The position numbers and the translations under genes were made by a program. This document shows positions 36,420 through 47,022 of a stretch of DNA of 64,000 nucleotides, in pieces. Below the pieces are notes generated by a model. It ran no database searches. It saw only the letters and a list, made by a program, of their open reading frames with translations, and was not told where the DNA came from. Source of the stretch: Echinometra lucunter (Eukaryota > Echinodermata > Echinoidea > Camarodonta > Echinometridae); assembly GCA_029962745.1 (NCBI GenBank), contig CM057158.1, positions 2,763,558 through 2,827,557 of the forward strand, written 5' to 3'. Positions within the stretch are counted from its first letter, which is position 1. Every line of letters begins with the position of its first letter.

Positions 36420-39400
36420 TAATCATGATAATTATGAAAATAATAATAATGATAATAGTATAGGTCTTTTCATTTTATTTTTTTATTATTATTATTTTTT
36501 ATTGCTTTTTTAGCCTATGTTCACCTACCAGTCTATAAGTGCTTGACATCCTGCAGCTATTGTGTTTATCTCAACCAAAGATAGATCGAAGTGAGGTTCG
36601 TGATTACTCTCCTTACCACATAAATACTGAACATGAAATAATAACATTAATAAAATGTCATATCCTTTTTGCTTTGTTTGTATACCTGTGCACATTTACC
36701 AATCTATAAGTGCTTGACATCCTACAGCTATATTGTGTTTATCTCAACCAAAGATAGATCGAGGCGAGGTTCGTTATTACTCTCCTTACCACATAAATAC
36801 TGAACATGAAATAATAATATTAATAAAATGTCGTATCCTTTTTGCTTTGTTTGTATACCTGTGCACATCTACAAATCTATAAGTGATTGACATCCTACAG
36901 CTATAATGTGTTTATCTCAACCAGAGATAGATCGAGGTGAGGTTCGTTATTACTCTCCTTACCACATAAATACTGAACATGAAATAATAATATTGATAAA
37001 ATGTCGTATCCTTTTTGCTTTGTTTGTATACCTGTGCACATCTACAAATCTATAAGTGCTGCATGGACATGGGGACATCCTACAGCTATATTGTGTTTAT
37101 CTCAACCAGAGATAGATCGAGGTGAGGTTCGTTATTACTCTCCTTACCACATAAATACTGAACATGAAATGATAATATTAATAAAATGTCGTATGGGTCC
37201 TTTCTGCTTGTATTAACCTATGTACATCTATCAATAAGTGCTGGACATCCTGCAGCTATTGTATTTATCTTTACCATACATAGATCGAGGTAAGTTTCAT
37301 CATTACCCTCCTTATGCCACAATATTTCAATATGAAATCACAGTAAGAGTAAAATATCGTTAGAGTTATTTCAGTTTGTACATATTTACCTGTGTACATC
37401 TACTAATCTTGTACTGAGTGCTGGACATCCTGCTGCTATGGTGTTGATTTCCACCATGGAAAGATCGATGTAAGGCTCTTCGTTGTCATCTTTACAACAG
37501 TCCAGCATGTAGTCCGTACGGTTTATACACAATGTCACCGGCTAATAAAAAGGTAATTATGTATGATAAATGAATGATAATAATAATTGTTCATTTACTT
37601 TGAAGCATACCTGATGAAACAAAAGTTACGATATGAATTTCGGACTTTGTGAATTTCAAATGTAATCATATTTATCAAGAGTAACTTCCACCGTAAAAAC
37701 TTTTATCTTATTTGTTAACTCTTGATGCATTGAATCAGTGATAATGGGAGTTGTTTACTCGTTTTTACAATGAAGATGAGAGAACATATCTGACAAAGTT
37801 CCTTTTCAGAGGAATCAGAACTCTCACGGTAAGCCCTACATTGGTGCCTTTGAAAGGAATGTAAAGATCGACAAGTACATCGGCGATAGAATGATAATGT
37901 CATAAATGATAAAAGAAATATTTTTTATTTATTTATACGCATCTAAACTCACCACACGTAATTATATCAATTTCGGAGTTGGAATTTTCTGATCTAAGTG
38001 TCTAAGTTTAAACATGTTTATTTCGATGTAGTTTTAATCAAAGACTATTGTGTTTATAAATTAATACACTCTTCAAAAACAGTGAACAATGTCAGTTTTC
38101 GAGTTCCATGTTTGATACGGTTTTATGATAAACCGATTCTATATGACAGCAATCAGCAGGTCTCATGTATGATTTCACTGCGGGATATGAACAACAACAA
38201 CAACAAAGTAGAGTCTATGCTACAATTCATTTTGAAGTTAGATCTTCTTATGTATGATCAATTCTGAAAACCCCTTGTTTCGCTGTTTGTTTGGGGGGTT
38301 CTTTTTTTTTGGGGGGGGGGGGTGCATGGGGTACTGAAATTTCAGTAATACTTTTTTATAGTGTACAATGATATAAGGGTAAGAAAGTTCCTTCTTGTTT
38401 CTTTTCTTAAAACTCTTGTCGCTTGGTGATAGGATTTTTTTTCTAGTTGCTTGTTTAGTTTACACTGTGATACAGAAGATCTAATGAAGATTAGAACTTA
38501 TTCGACAAAGTTTCCCTTCAGAGTTCTGCCTTAGGGTACTAACAGCACTGAACTATGCCGACTGACCAGTAACGCACCTACGTACACTTCCCCATGTTTC
38601 ATCAAGCCAGGAAACGTTGAGGTTTATCTGCTTTTGTTCGCATCATTAATCTATTGGACAGATGTGTCAAGCTCTCGAAAGCAAAACAAGACCACAATGA
38701 CTATTACAAACCTATCTTCTTATCTCACTAAACGCAAACAAATCATTAGGTAGTTTATTGAAATGGAGCGTAAGCAATGAAAGTACAGAAGTATACGGCT
38801 AGTAGGAAGCACGCTGCACAAAAAGACTTCCCATTACAATTAAGAACTTGATAAAAAGAGGTGGGGGAAGGGTGAAACTGTCTGGGGTCTTCACTTTTAT
38901 ATGTTTGCTTACCTTTGTGCATCCTTCCTTCTTCACTTGTAAGTGCATTTCATATAACCGTCTCGTGAACTCATCAACTGGAATGACACTGTTGAAAGAT
39001 GTGAATATTGGAAGGTGATAAGTGATACATGTATCTTTAAATCATGAAAATAAAATCGAATATTAACGTGTAAAAGCTTGTTTCTTATGAATAAACAAAC
39101 GGAAGGAAAAATACGTAATATAGTTAAATGCATAAATAGAATAAATAGAATTTTACTTTTAACTGTTTGATTTGTGTTTTATGTTTTCATTAAATGGATG
39201 AATAGATATTAAAACAACTACTGTTACAACAAATGTTATCTTGTTTAAATTACTGGGTTTTTTTTTTCTTTTTACTCGTTTGATTTATCTGACTTAGTCA
39301 GAAAATAATATGTCAAGAGCGAACTAACACTCTGTGTCAGTAGCAGTGAGTATACGGACGGCCATAGACCTTGTACATGATTTTTGGTACTTATACTATT

Positions 39401-40848
39401 TCTAATTATACTATTTCTACTTATACTATTTGTAATTAGGGGAATGGGAGGATATACCCCCCCCCCCCCAATATTATGGGCAGGGGGATGGCCTTTATTA
39501 TCACCCCCCTCCAAAAAAATAATAATAATTTGCCAGTAAAAAAAATGACATGGCCCCTGTTAATCTAAAAACAAAGAAAAAGAAAGAAAGAGAAAGGGGG
39601 AAAAAGTTAAGACTTTAAAACGAAGAAGTAAACCGTGGGAGCGCTCGCTCGCTTCGCTCGCTTTCATTTCAAGTTTCTATCTCAGCAAATGCCGGTCATA
39701 ATACTATCTTTATGAAAGGAAATTGGTTTGCATCTTGTCTTTCTATAATGTTATACTATTCTTCTTTTCAAAATGTTAGTAAAATAATTGCAAGGAGTCG
39801 AAAAGCAAGAAGACCTAAAATAGAAGATTTTCAGGAGATAATCGCTTGTGATTGATAACCTATTCCTATCATACCAGTTATGAGAAAGGAAGATAAATGT
39901 ACGTTACTAAAAATCATTAGAATTGAGTAACAGCACTAGAACCGGTTCTCAGAATTAAAAATCCATTTTTCTCGCTCGCTTCGCTCGCTCGAAAAAATCT
40001 AGAAACATGATCTTTCCGATCAGCAAGCACTCTTATTCTCTCAGCAACATGTCCGAATATCACAATTTTTTTTTTTCCAGCTAGGTGCCCAAGTATCCCC
40101 GATTTCTGTGGGAAGATGTTCATCATCACAGTCATCTAATTCATTTTGGTGGCAATTCTACCTCTTATTTTGGGGTTTTTTTTTTTTACTTTATCGCCAA
40201 AATAGTGTGTTTTTCCTTGCTCGCTTCGCTCGCTCGTAATATATACAGAAAGAAGGTGGTTTGGACTCTAAACAATTGGACCAACGAGGTGCTAAAGTAG
40301 TCATAAATTGGCAGCGAGGTTGCCAAATAAACCTTTTAAATATCTCATAGCCTTAGAGTGTACTTTGATGACAACCCTTTCCTCAAACACCCTTTCCCCA
40401 CTCAGTCGCTTCGCTCTCTCACCGAGGATATTCGGCATCAATCATCCCCCCTCAACCACGATCACAGATGCCACCCATACCATCGGGCCACTTTGTGGAT
40501 AGGTGTGCGCGTGCGTATGTGTGTGAAATCGAGCATTTATTAGGTTGTAACAGCTAGTTTCTTATAAAATACACAGAGAGGACAATATACAAATTGACGA
40601 CGCATAAAACGAATTTTTGATACTTTGATGTGTATCTGTTGTTGTTGTTTTTTCATGAAATGGATTAATAGACAAAACAAAAACACCATATATCCTCTTG
40701 TTTGATTTACTGTGTTTTTGACTTGTTTGATTTTTCTGACAGATAATTTTTCAGTTAGAACATAATAATAATGTTAAGATCAAACTCACATTCTGTGTCA
40801 AAAAAATAATGACCTATATATATATATACACACACACATACTCACACG

Positions 40849-40905
<57 letters not shown>

Positions 40906-41461
40906 AAATGAAAATGGGAATATAATAGTTGCGCAGCTCCCTCAATGCTCTAAAGAGCTGTCATCCATTTATATAATGTATACACACACATACACACCCA
41001 CATAATATGTATATATATATAATATATTGAAAGAAATTTGACAAATGCAAACAACTCTGGCAACTCCTTTTTAAATAATAAACACTGAAAGAAATGAAAA
41101 TTATTATTCTCCATTTTCATTTCTTTCAGTATATGTATATAATTAGTATATTTTTCACTGCACACAAATGTTAGGTTTGTTGCAGAAGTCCAGACCTTTT
41201 TAGTGCTGCATAAAGAAAGGAGTCGTCTTCGCTAATTCCAAGCATAAGAAGATTAATATCAGTCTGTAACTCCATCGCCTTGTTGAAGAGGTGCCGAGGA
41301 AAGGTGGAGGGGAGTAGCGTAAGTGGGCCATGGACCGTCTGGAGCTTCGAGGGACGGATCAAAACCCCGATGGCGTATGCCCGATCCTTTATGTCCTCTT
41401 GGAGCTCCTCTAGCTGATCGGCGGGGAGAGGCAGCTCAAATACCGGGTGTAACTCTACCAT
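28433..41461 (-). CDS. Glutathione synthetase-like paralogue, copy 3 (complete, 10 exons)
   Basis: This is a second full GSS-like gene. Exons 5' to 3' are 41461-41196, 38988-38913, 37541-37390, 34491-34369, 33590-33423, 33283-33214, 32088-31897, 31268-31187, 30797-30605 and 28607-28433. They total 1497 nt, 498 residues. Eight of the ten exon lengths equal those of copy 2. Exon 3 is one codon longer, and exon 10 is 39 nt longer because the copy 2 stop is absent and reading continues to GFGEH. Landmarks are MVELHP, INRTDYM, EINTIAAG, EETNKFDQ, YFRTGYSP, AGTKK, KPQREGG, SEFGPFG, YLYRTK and EGGLMVG. It carries the same unusual AxG and LM substitutions as copy 2, so both changes predate this duplication. 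Intron 3 holds an array of decayed exon-3 pieces, intron 9 a 1.6-kb minisatellite, and a 4-kb inverted-repeat element lies about 0.3 kb upstream of the start codon. Confidence 0.93.
28660..30370. repeat. Minisatellite, roughly 34-bp unit, in copy 3 intron 9
   Basis: The unit is close to CCTACACAGCATTACGTCCC followed by TACCACACTGTGAA, in dozens of variable copies with higher-order repetition at 29130-29640. It is interrupted by the transposon at 28745-29044. It fills most of the intron between exons 9 and 10 of copy 3. Confidence 0.92.
28745..29044. mobile_element. Third, shorter GTCGTAAATCC transposon copy
   Basis: The left end is CAGTCGTAAATCCAC and the right end GGATTTACGACAATG. It shares the ATCGACTATTTTGCCGAT segment and the G/C runs of the two longer copies. 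It interrupts the minisatellite of copy 3 intron 9, so a target duplication cannot be told apart from the satellite unit. Confidence 0.68.
32201..32512. mobile_element. MITE with GCGCTTTCACACCTACC-type termini
   Basis: The left end GGCGCTTTCACACCTACC pairs with GGTAGGTTTGAAAGC at the right. Internally there are repeated AATACCAGGTATTTT palindromes and GTGTGAAA/GTGTGAAAGC pieces. It lies in intron 6 of copy 3. Confidence 0.6.
32619..33020. repeat. CAT/ACC trinucleotide microsatellite, about 400 bp
   Basis: CTC, ATC, CATCAC and CACCAC repeats are interspersed with four loose copies of TCGTGATTTCA(C/A). In intron 6 of copy 3. Confidence 0.85.
35338..35435. repeat. (GTA)n microsatellite
   Basis: GTTGTTG then about 17 GTA units. 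In intron 3 of copy 3. Confidence 0.85.
36320..36465. repeat. AAC/AAT microsatellite
   Basis: (AAC)n then (AAT)n, between the partial and the first full unit of the exon-3 fragment array. Confidence 0.85.
36512..37388 (-). pseudogene. Tandem array of decayed GSS exon-3 fragments (about 173-bp period)
   Basis: Five successive units start near 36512, 36684, 36857, 37030 and 37216 and run into the true exon 3 of copy 3 at 37389. A further partial unit is near 36215-36310. Each unit carries, on the minus strand, the 3' half of exon 3 (GATCTATC, GAGATAAACACA, GCAGGATGTC, TGCACAG|GTATAC) plus intron sequence. Small deletions, a TA insertion in some units and in-frame stops break the frame, so they are not usable exons as they stand, although donor-like sites survive. 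The unit starting at 37030 has a 13-14 nt insertion. Confidence 0.85.
37390..37541 (-). CDS. Copy 3 exon 3 (substrate-contact segment EINTIAAG)
   Basis: The exon is 152 nt, one codon longer than in copy 2, the extra residue lying in the CCKDDNEE loop. Acceptor is TTATTAG and donor CACAG|GTAAAT. The 3' half is almost identical in DNA to copy 2, while the 5' half is clearly diverged. It is the head of a roughly 173-bp tandem array extending to lower coordinates. Confidence 0.9.
40818..40902. repeat. (TA)n/(CA)n microsatellite
   Basis: TATATA, ACACAC and a 30-bp TA tract. Intron 1 of copy 3. Confidence 0.9.
41082..41132. repeat. 17-bp-arm hairpin in copy 3 intron 1
   Basis: ACTGAAAGAAATGAAAA pairs with TTTTCATTTCTTTCAGT across a short AT-rich loop, 60-100 bp from the exon 1 donor. 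Confidence 0.7.
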
Positions 41462-42882
41462 TTTGGTTGATCAGATCGTCTGTAGGCTACCCCCTGAAAA
41501 ATAACAGGATAGCGAGAAAAGTGAGATAGGCGACACGCTAACACTGCATGACAACGCTAGCAGACGATAGAGTGACCGAAATGGAAGCGATACGGTGCGT
41601 GAATGCGCACAAATAACATTCAACACCGTGTCGACGTGACGAAAAGGTCATGCGTAGATGTTACCTTGATTGCACATGCTTATCTTCCATTCAACCAAGA
41701 GATGAGAAATTTAAATCCAGCTCATGGCATTGAAATACACACTCGGCGACTGGTAATCTTGTCTCTCTTATGTAGACCATGCCCCGGACGCAACTTTTTT
41801 TTTTTACACTGGAGTTCTGCCATATTTGCAATAAAATTCAAGAAAACCGGTGGTAATTGAGTCTAACTCGTCAACGCACACAATGTACCAAACATGTGCA
41901 CGGTATACGAACGGATGTATGTACACAACTGTGTACACAGGGGAAGGGATATTGGGATATATTAACTGCCGCGAGTATTTACGCGACAAGGGAAACAAGA
42001 AAATATATATAAGGAAAAGAGGTGATAGATTGAAGGGAAAATAAATAAATACATAAGGAAAGGAGGTGATAGATTGAAAGGAAAAAAGAAAAACGTAAGG
42101 AAAGGAGATTGGGAGAGAACGAAAGGAAAACAGGCCTACTGCAGGGGAGAGATTGAAAGCAAAGAGATACATAAAGAGGTGACAGATTGAAGGGAAAACA
42201 AAGAAACACATACGCAAAAGAGCAGGGGAGAGATTCGGAAGGGAAAACAAAGTAACCGAAACAATGAACGAAAAATCAAAGAATGTACATTAAAGAAATA
42301 CAGTAACAGAAGAGGAAAGAGAAATATTGAAATAAACAAGGAAATAGAAAGAGCAAGGTATGGTAGAAAGAGAAGAGGAGCGAAGGGGAAAGAAATTCAC
42401 GGAAAGATGCTCCTTGCTACTGACACTCTGACACGCTAATCTGTTTCACACAATGCATACAGACAGCAACAATACCCCCCCCCCCCCCCAGTTGTAGAAG
42501 TCACACAAATTGGAGCCAGTATGATCAAATGAAGGAAACAGGTGTGCCAGAAATGCATTTTCAGTAATCCTCATAGGGCCTGTATGAATGGATACAGGTT
42601 TAAAGCTTACCAAGAATTATTGATATAGAATATTTCAACTTTCTGGTTCACAGAAACATCCTAACAGTATGCGATTTAAACAAAAAAATTTATATATATA
42701 TATATATATGCGACAAGGAATTCAACATGGGTTCTTATTGTATAACCAAATGACCTAGCTGTTGATTGGAAATTGCTGTCACGCATTGTATATTAACCAG
42801 AACGTGACAAATGACATTCTTTATTTTAATTAGAACATGTGATTAGAACATAACTAGAACATGACAAATCAAACATTCTTTG

Positions 42883-43136
42883 TTTTCTCCAGTAGAGCAA
42901 TAGAATACAATAGCAGCAGTATTAGTGGCCATTTGTGGAAGATGTATTTGTTTAAAAATTTATCATTGATAATTACTCTCAGTTATAATTTTAGTAGAAA
43001 AAAAAATCATTTTCTCCAATAGAGCAATATAATATAATAGCAGCAGTATTTGTAGCCATTTGTGGAAATTGTATTTGTTTAAAAATGTATAATTGATAAT
43101 TACTCTCAGTTACAATTTTAGAAGAAAAAATCATTG
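42883..43136. repeat. Tandem duplication, 127-bp period
   Basis: Two units begin TTTTCTCCA(G/A)TAGAGCAATA and share TAGCAGCAGTATT, GCCATTTGTGGAA and TAATTACTCTCAGTTA. They lie at the inner edge of the left arm of the 4-kb element. Confidence 0.8.
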
Positions 43137-44737
43137 GGGGCGGTATAGTGATGAGCATGCGAAGCGTGCGAATTACATATTGTGCACCAAGTGCGTTCCC
43201 TGGGTGGGAGTATACAGGTCAGTGCATGGGGAGGATGCAGAGGTTTTTGTCGTCGTTTTTTTTAATCTCTTTTCTTACCGTCTTTTACCCTTTTTTTCTT
43301 GCTCACATTCTTTTTTCCCCTTGTGCGTATTTGGATGGGGGTGATCGCTCCCGTTGCCCCTCCTTTTTGGCTAAACGTAGGTTCATTTACCGTGAGCCTG
43401 CCATAGATTTTAATATTATTATTTTTATTATTATATCATATGAATTCGGAACGATTCTCTCTTGCAACATAATTATTATGATCATACGGATATTGGATTT
43501 TTTCATGGTTAGTAGAGTATATTTGCATCCGTTCTGATTTGTTATTATCATCAGTATTTTTCATCACATTTACAAACACAAACAATCACACAATCACACA
43601 AAAATTATTCATTAACAAACTTTTTTCTTTCACTTTATATTATGTTGATATAATCAATATGAATGTTGTTTTAATTGAAACAAAGAAGTAAATCACATAA
43701 TATCCCACATGAAGAAAGTTACTGCTGCACCTTATAATATTGGACTACATTGTTTATACGGTTTTTTTAAATTCGCCAGTCTCCATCATTAATGATTTTT
43801 TTTTCAAATATCGAAATATTTGGGTTAATATGTGAAATAATTGTTACAACCACAACAATCATTACTTGGTATGCATGGAATGAAATGGTGTAAAATGTAA
43901 TGGTGACAGAATAACGTGAAGATAACACTGACATTTTATTTGAAAATTGTTATAGTTCTACACTGGAGTTATTTGACATGAGTGCAACTACAAATATAAA
44001 TATGTATTATGTTTACATATTGATACAATTCAATGTTAAGCAGTTCCATCTTTCTATGTCTTTCTTTTTTCCTGTTTGCCTCTAGTCCACCTTCTTTCAT
44101 CTTGTCTTCTGTCCTTCCCTATAATCATGAAAATATTTCTTTCCGTTTTTTTTCTTCTTCCATCACGTCTTTCTTTGTTTCTATTCTATTTAGCTTTATC
44201 TTTCCATTTCACTTTTGTATTATTCTTATTCATTCTCATTTAACCTTTTTCTCCAATCCATTCTTCCATCTTCATCTTTTAAACATGATTCAAATCCTGT
44301 TGCTTTCAAGCAATGATACTGGCAGAATAAACATTCTTTAGTTTAATCAGAACATGTGAGTAGAACACTAGAACATTAATAGAACATATGACAAATCAAA
44401 CATTCCTTGTTTTCTCCAATAGAGCAACATAATTCACTGCTGTATATGGTTCCAGAATTCTCGAATACCCACAGATTTTGAAATGATAATGCTGTTTATA
44501 CATGACATTCGGAATTGAACTGTTAAGAAACGTTAAAGTAGTAAAATGTTCAGATTGTTTACATGCTTATTCTGAATTCACCAATGCATCACTTTACTAT
44601 ACCGTAGAGTGCCTTAAAATCTTGCATGCCAAATAACAACAACAATAATGATGATAATAATGGTAATAAGTAAAACAAAATAATAATGATAATAAAGTAA
44701 TAAACTGGCAGCTTGCTTAGATCGACCAGAAACTCGA

Positions 44738-44880
44738 TGTCTGTAGTGGCTGATCTAGGTATACGTAAAAAAAAAATTCTGGAACCATATAATGCTCTAT
44801 ATTCCTCTTAGACGTATATTGATAGTGCCTTGTATCCTCTGGAAAAGGCGCTATATAAATGCAGTTATTATTGTTATTAT
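44738..44880. repeat. Interspersed repeat ending GGCGCTATATAAATGCAGTTATTATT
   Basis: TAGTGCCTTGTATCCTCTGG then AAAGGCGCTATATAAATGC and a TTATTATTG tail: the same style of repeat end as at 16440. It lies within the interior of the 4-kb element. Confidence 0.55.
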
Positions 44881-45881
44881 TTTCTATTAAAACTGGAAAA
44901 AACAAGAATGTTCGATTTGTCGCATCACGTTCTGATTATAGGCTACGATGCGTGACTGCAATTTCTAGTCAACAGGTCCCTTTCTCTCCTGTTCTCCTTG
45001 TACTTCTCTTTCTATTTTCCTTGTTTATTTCAGTCTTTTCTCTTTGTGTGACTCCAATGAGTTTGAGTGTGTATGGAGGGGGGTATACTTGTTGATGTGT
45101 ACATTCGGAAATAGATAAAAGTGTCATGGTAGCAAAGTGCATCAATTTCAACGCCTTAATTTAGTTTTTCTGTGAATTTCCATCCTCCAATCACTCTCAG
45201 TATTCTCCTTCTATCATACCTTCTGTTCTCTTTCTAAAAGTCCTTGTTTGTTTCAATCTTTTCTCTTTCCTCTTCTCTTACTGTATTTCCTTATGTATAT
45301 TCTTTGATTTCTATTCCTCTATCTATGTATTTATTGTTATCTATTAACATTTTTGTTTATCCTGCTCTTTCCTTATGTATTTCTTTGTTTTCCTTAATTT
45401 CAGTCTCTCCCGTGCCTTTTCCCTTACGTTTTTATTTGTTTTACCATTAATCTATCACCTCCTGTATTTTGTTTTCCCTTCATTCTCTCCCCTGCTCTTT
45501 TCCTTGTGTATTTCTTTGCTTTCCCTTCAATCTGTGATCCTCTTTTCAATTATTTTCTTGCTTCCCTCGACCTTGTCGCGTAAGCCCACTAGCAGTTGTA
45601 CATGTATAATCTCTTCTCACCTCCCTGTTCGTACCGTATTTGTTGCTACATTGTGTGCGTGTGCGTAGAGTTAGCCTCATTTACCACCGGTTTTCCTGAA
45701 TTTTATCGCGAATATGGCAGAACTCTAGTGTAAAAAAAATGTGCGCGCCCCGGACCATGCAGGGTTTTTTTTAAAAGAGCAGTGCCATGCTGCAGCTTTA
45801 TTTGAGTTTTACATCTGTAGCCACTCTGTCATATTTTTAACTATCTTTTTTTATTCCTTCTTCAATTTTTAATCTTCACTG

Positions 45882-46122
45882 CACTCTTAGAAAATGTGCC
45901 GTTTAGAACCCTTTTTGTCCCGTATTTAGAACCCTACAGAAAAGGGGTACTATATAAAGGGTTCTTTATATTTTAAGAACCCCAAGTTCCACGTACAACC
46001 AATAATGGTTTTAAAGACCCCTTTAGAACCTTTCAGAGAACCTTTTTTTGAAAAAACCTTTCAAGGTTCCAAAATGTGGGACAAGAAAAGGTTTTAATCA
46101 GCACCGCTCTTTCTAAGAGTGT
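45882..46122. mobile_element. MITE with CACTCTTAGAAA termini
   Basis: CACTCTTAGAAAATGTGCCG at the left pairs with CTTTCTAAGAGTG at the right. The interior carries repeated GAACC(C/T)TTT units in both orientations, about 241 bp. Confidence 0.6.
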
Positions 46123-47022
46123 ACGTCATATTCACATTGACATGTCATATACACTTGTTCAAATTTCTGTTAAGATGGGGCCAGTCATTCAACGTTCTTT
46201 ACAGATCCATGCTCCTAGGGATGGTCTCTGGGCTTTTGTGGACATAATCCAGCCATCATCCAGCATGTCGAGTGCTTGGTAAGGTAGTGCAGACAAACAT
46301 AATGTTCAGCAAGGTATGACATCCGGGGACTGGATGCACGCAGACAGAAATGATACAGTCCTCGCTAGAAGATCAAAAAGAAGTAAATGCCATGTCCATT
46401 TGAAGGTGGTGCAAGAACGACTGCTCCCATATTAGTCCATCTTTTCTTTTCTTTTTTTTTTCATTTAAAAAAAATATTTATTCAGGATGACAAGATCAGA
46501 TAAAAACTGTTTTACATCATGGTCCTGATGTTAAAATTCATGAATATAAATAATTTTTAAAAAATACATTCAAATCCAATATCGTTGGCGTATTGCCTGG
46601 AGCACTGTCTGGATACTAAAGACATGTTTGCGGATCAGTCCGCGTCTGTTACCACATGCACGGCAGTAGAGGGAATTTTAGGACTCGCGATTAATTGCGA
46701 TGATTAATTGCAACTCTTAATCAAGTGCACTAAAAAAGAAAACCTGTGGGAAGCAATCCTAGCTGGAATACTCACAGGGCTCATTGTCGCTTGAACAAGT
46801 CATTACTTCAGTGTCATTCCGTTTTTTATTTTCTGGGTGAAAACGTTGAACGATGTACAATTGGGGCAAAAAACGGCCAAAATTAAAAATTCAGAATTGA
46901 AATTAAAAACCATTTTCAGCTGGTAGCCCTTTCTTTCAGCTTCTATACACACCCGATAATACTGGGATTTTCCCAGCAGTTCCATTTTTATTCACGGTAG
47001 AAGGAAACCATGTCCAACTGCC

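Larger units (their letters stand above)
38989..41195. other. Copy 3 intron 1 contents
   Basis: No coding sequence is recognised. Several GCTCGCTTCGCTCGC motifs lie at 39645, 39971, 40218 and 40404, C-runs at 39458, and the TA/CA tract and hairpin listed separately. Confidence 0.65.
41780..45765. mobile_element. About 4-kb element with roughly 1-kb terminal inverted repeats
   Basis: The left end (CCCCGGACGC, a T-run, TACACTGGAGTTCTGCCATA, AAAACCGGTGGTAA) reappears reverse-complemented at the right end (TTACCACCGGTTTTCC, TATGGCAGAACTCTAGTGTA, GCGCCCCGGACC). The arms continue through a purine-rich GGAAAGGAGGTGATAGATTG tandem zone, CTTGCTAC(..)TGACACT, and GAAATTGC(T/A)GTCACGCAT, giving left arm about 41780-42895 and right arm about 44885-45765. 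The interior has no recognisable transposase. The form resembles the foldback (TU-type) elements described in sea urchins. It starts about 320 bp upstream of the copy 3 start codon. Confidence 0.75.

Noticed and set aside
36512..37388. Mutually exclusive alternative exons of copy 3
   Set aside because: Units have in-frame stops and frame-breaking indels and lack a convincing acceptor; treated as decayed fragments.
41804..42250. 148-codon minus-strand frame (Phe/Leu/Ser-rich) as a membrane protein
   Set aside because: It translates the purine-rich tandem zone in the arm of the 4-kb inverted-repeat element; similar frames appear at 45244-45668 in the other arm.
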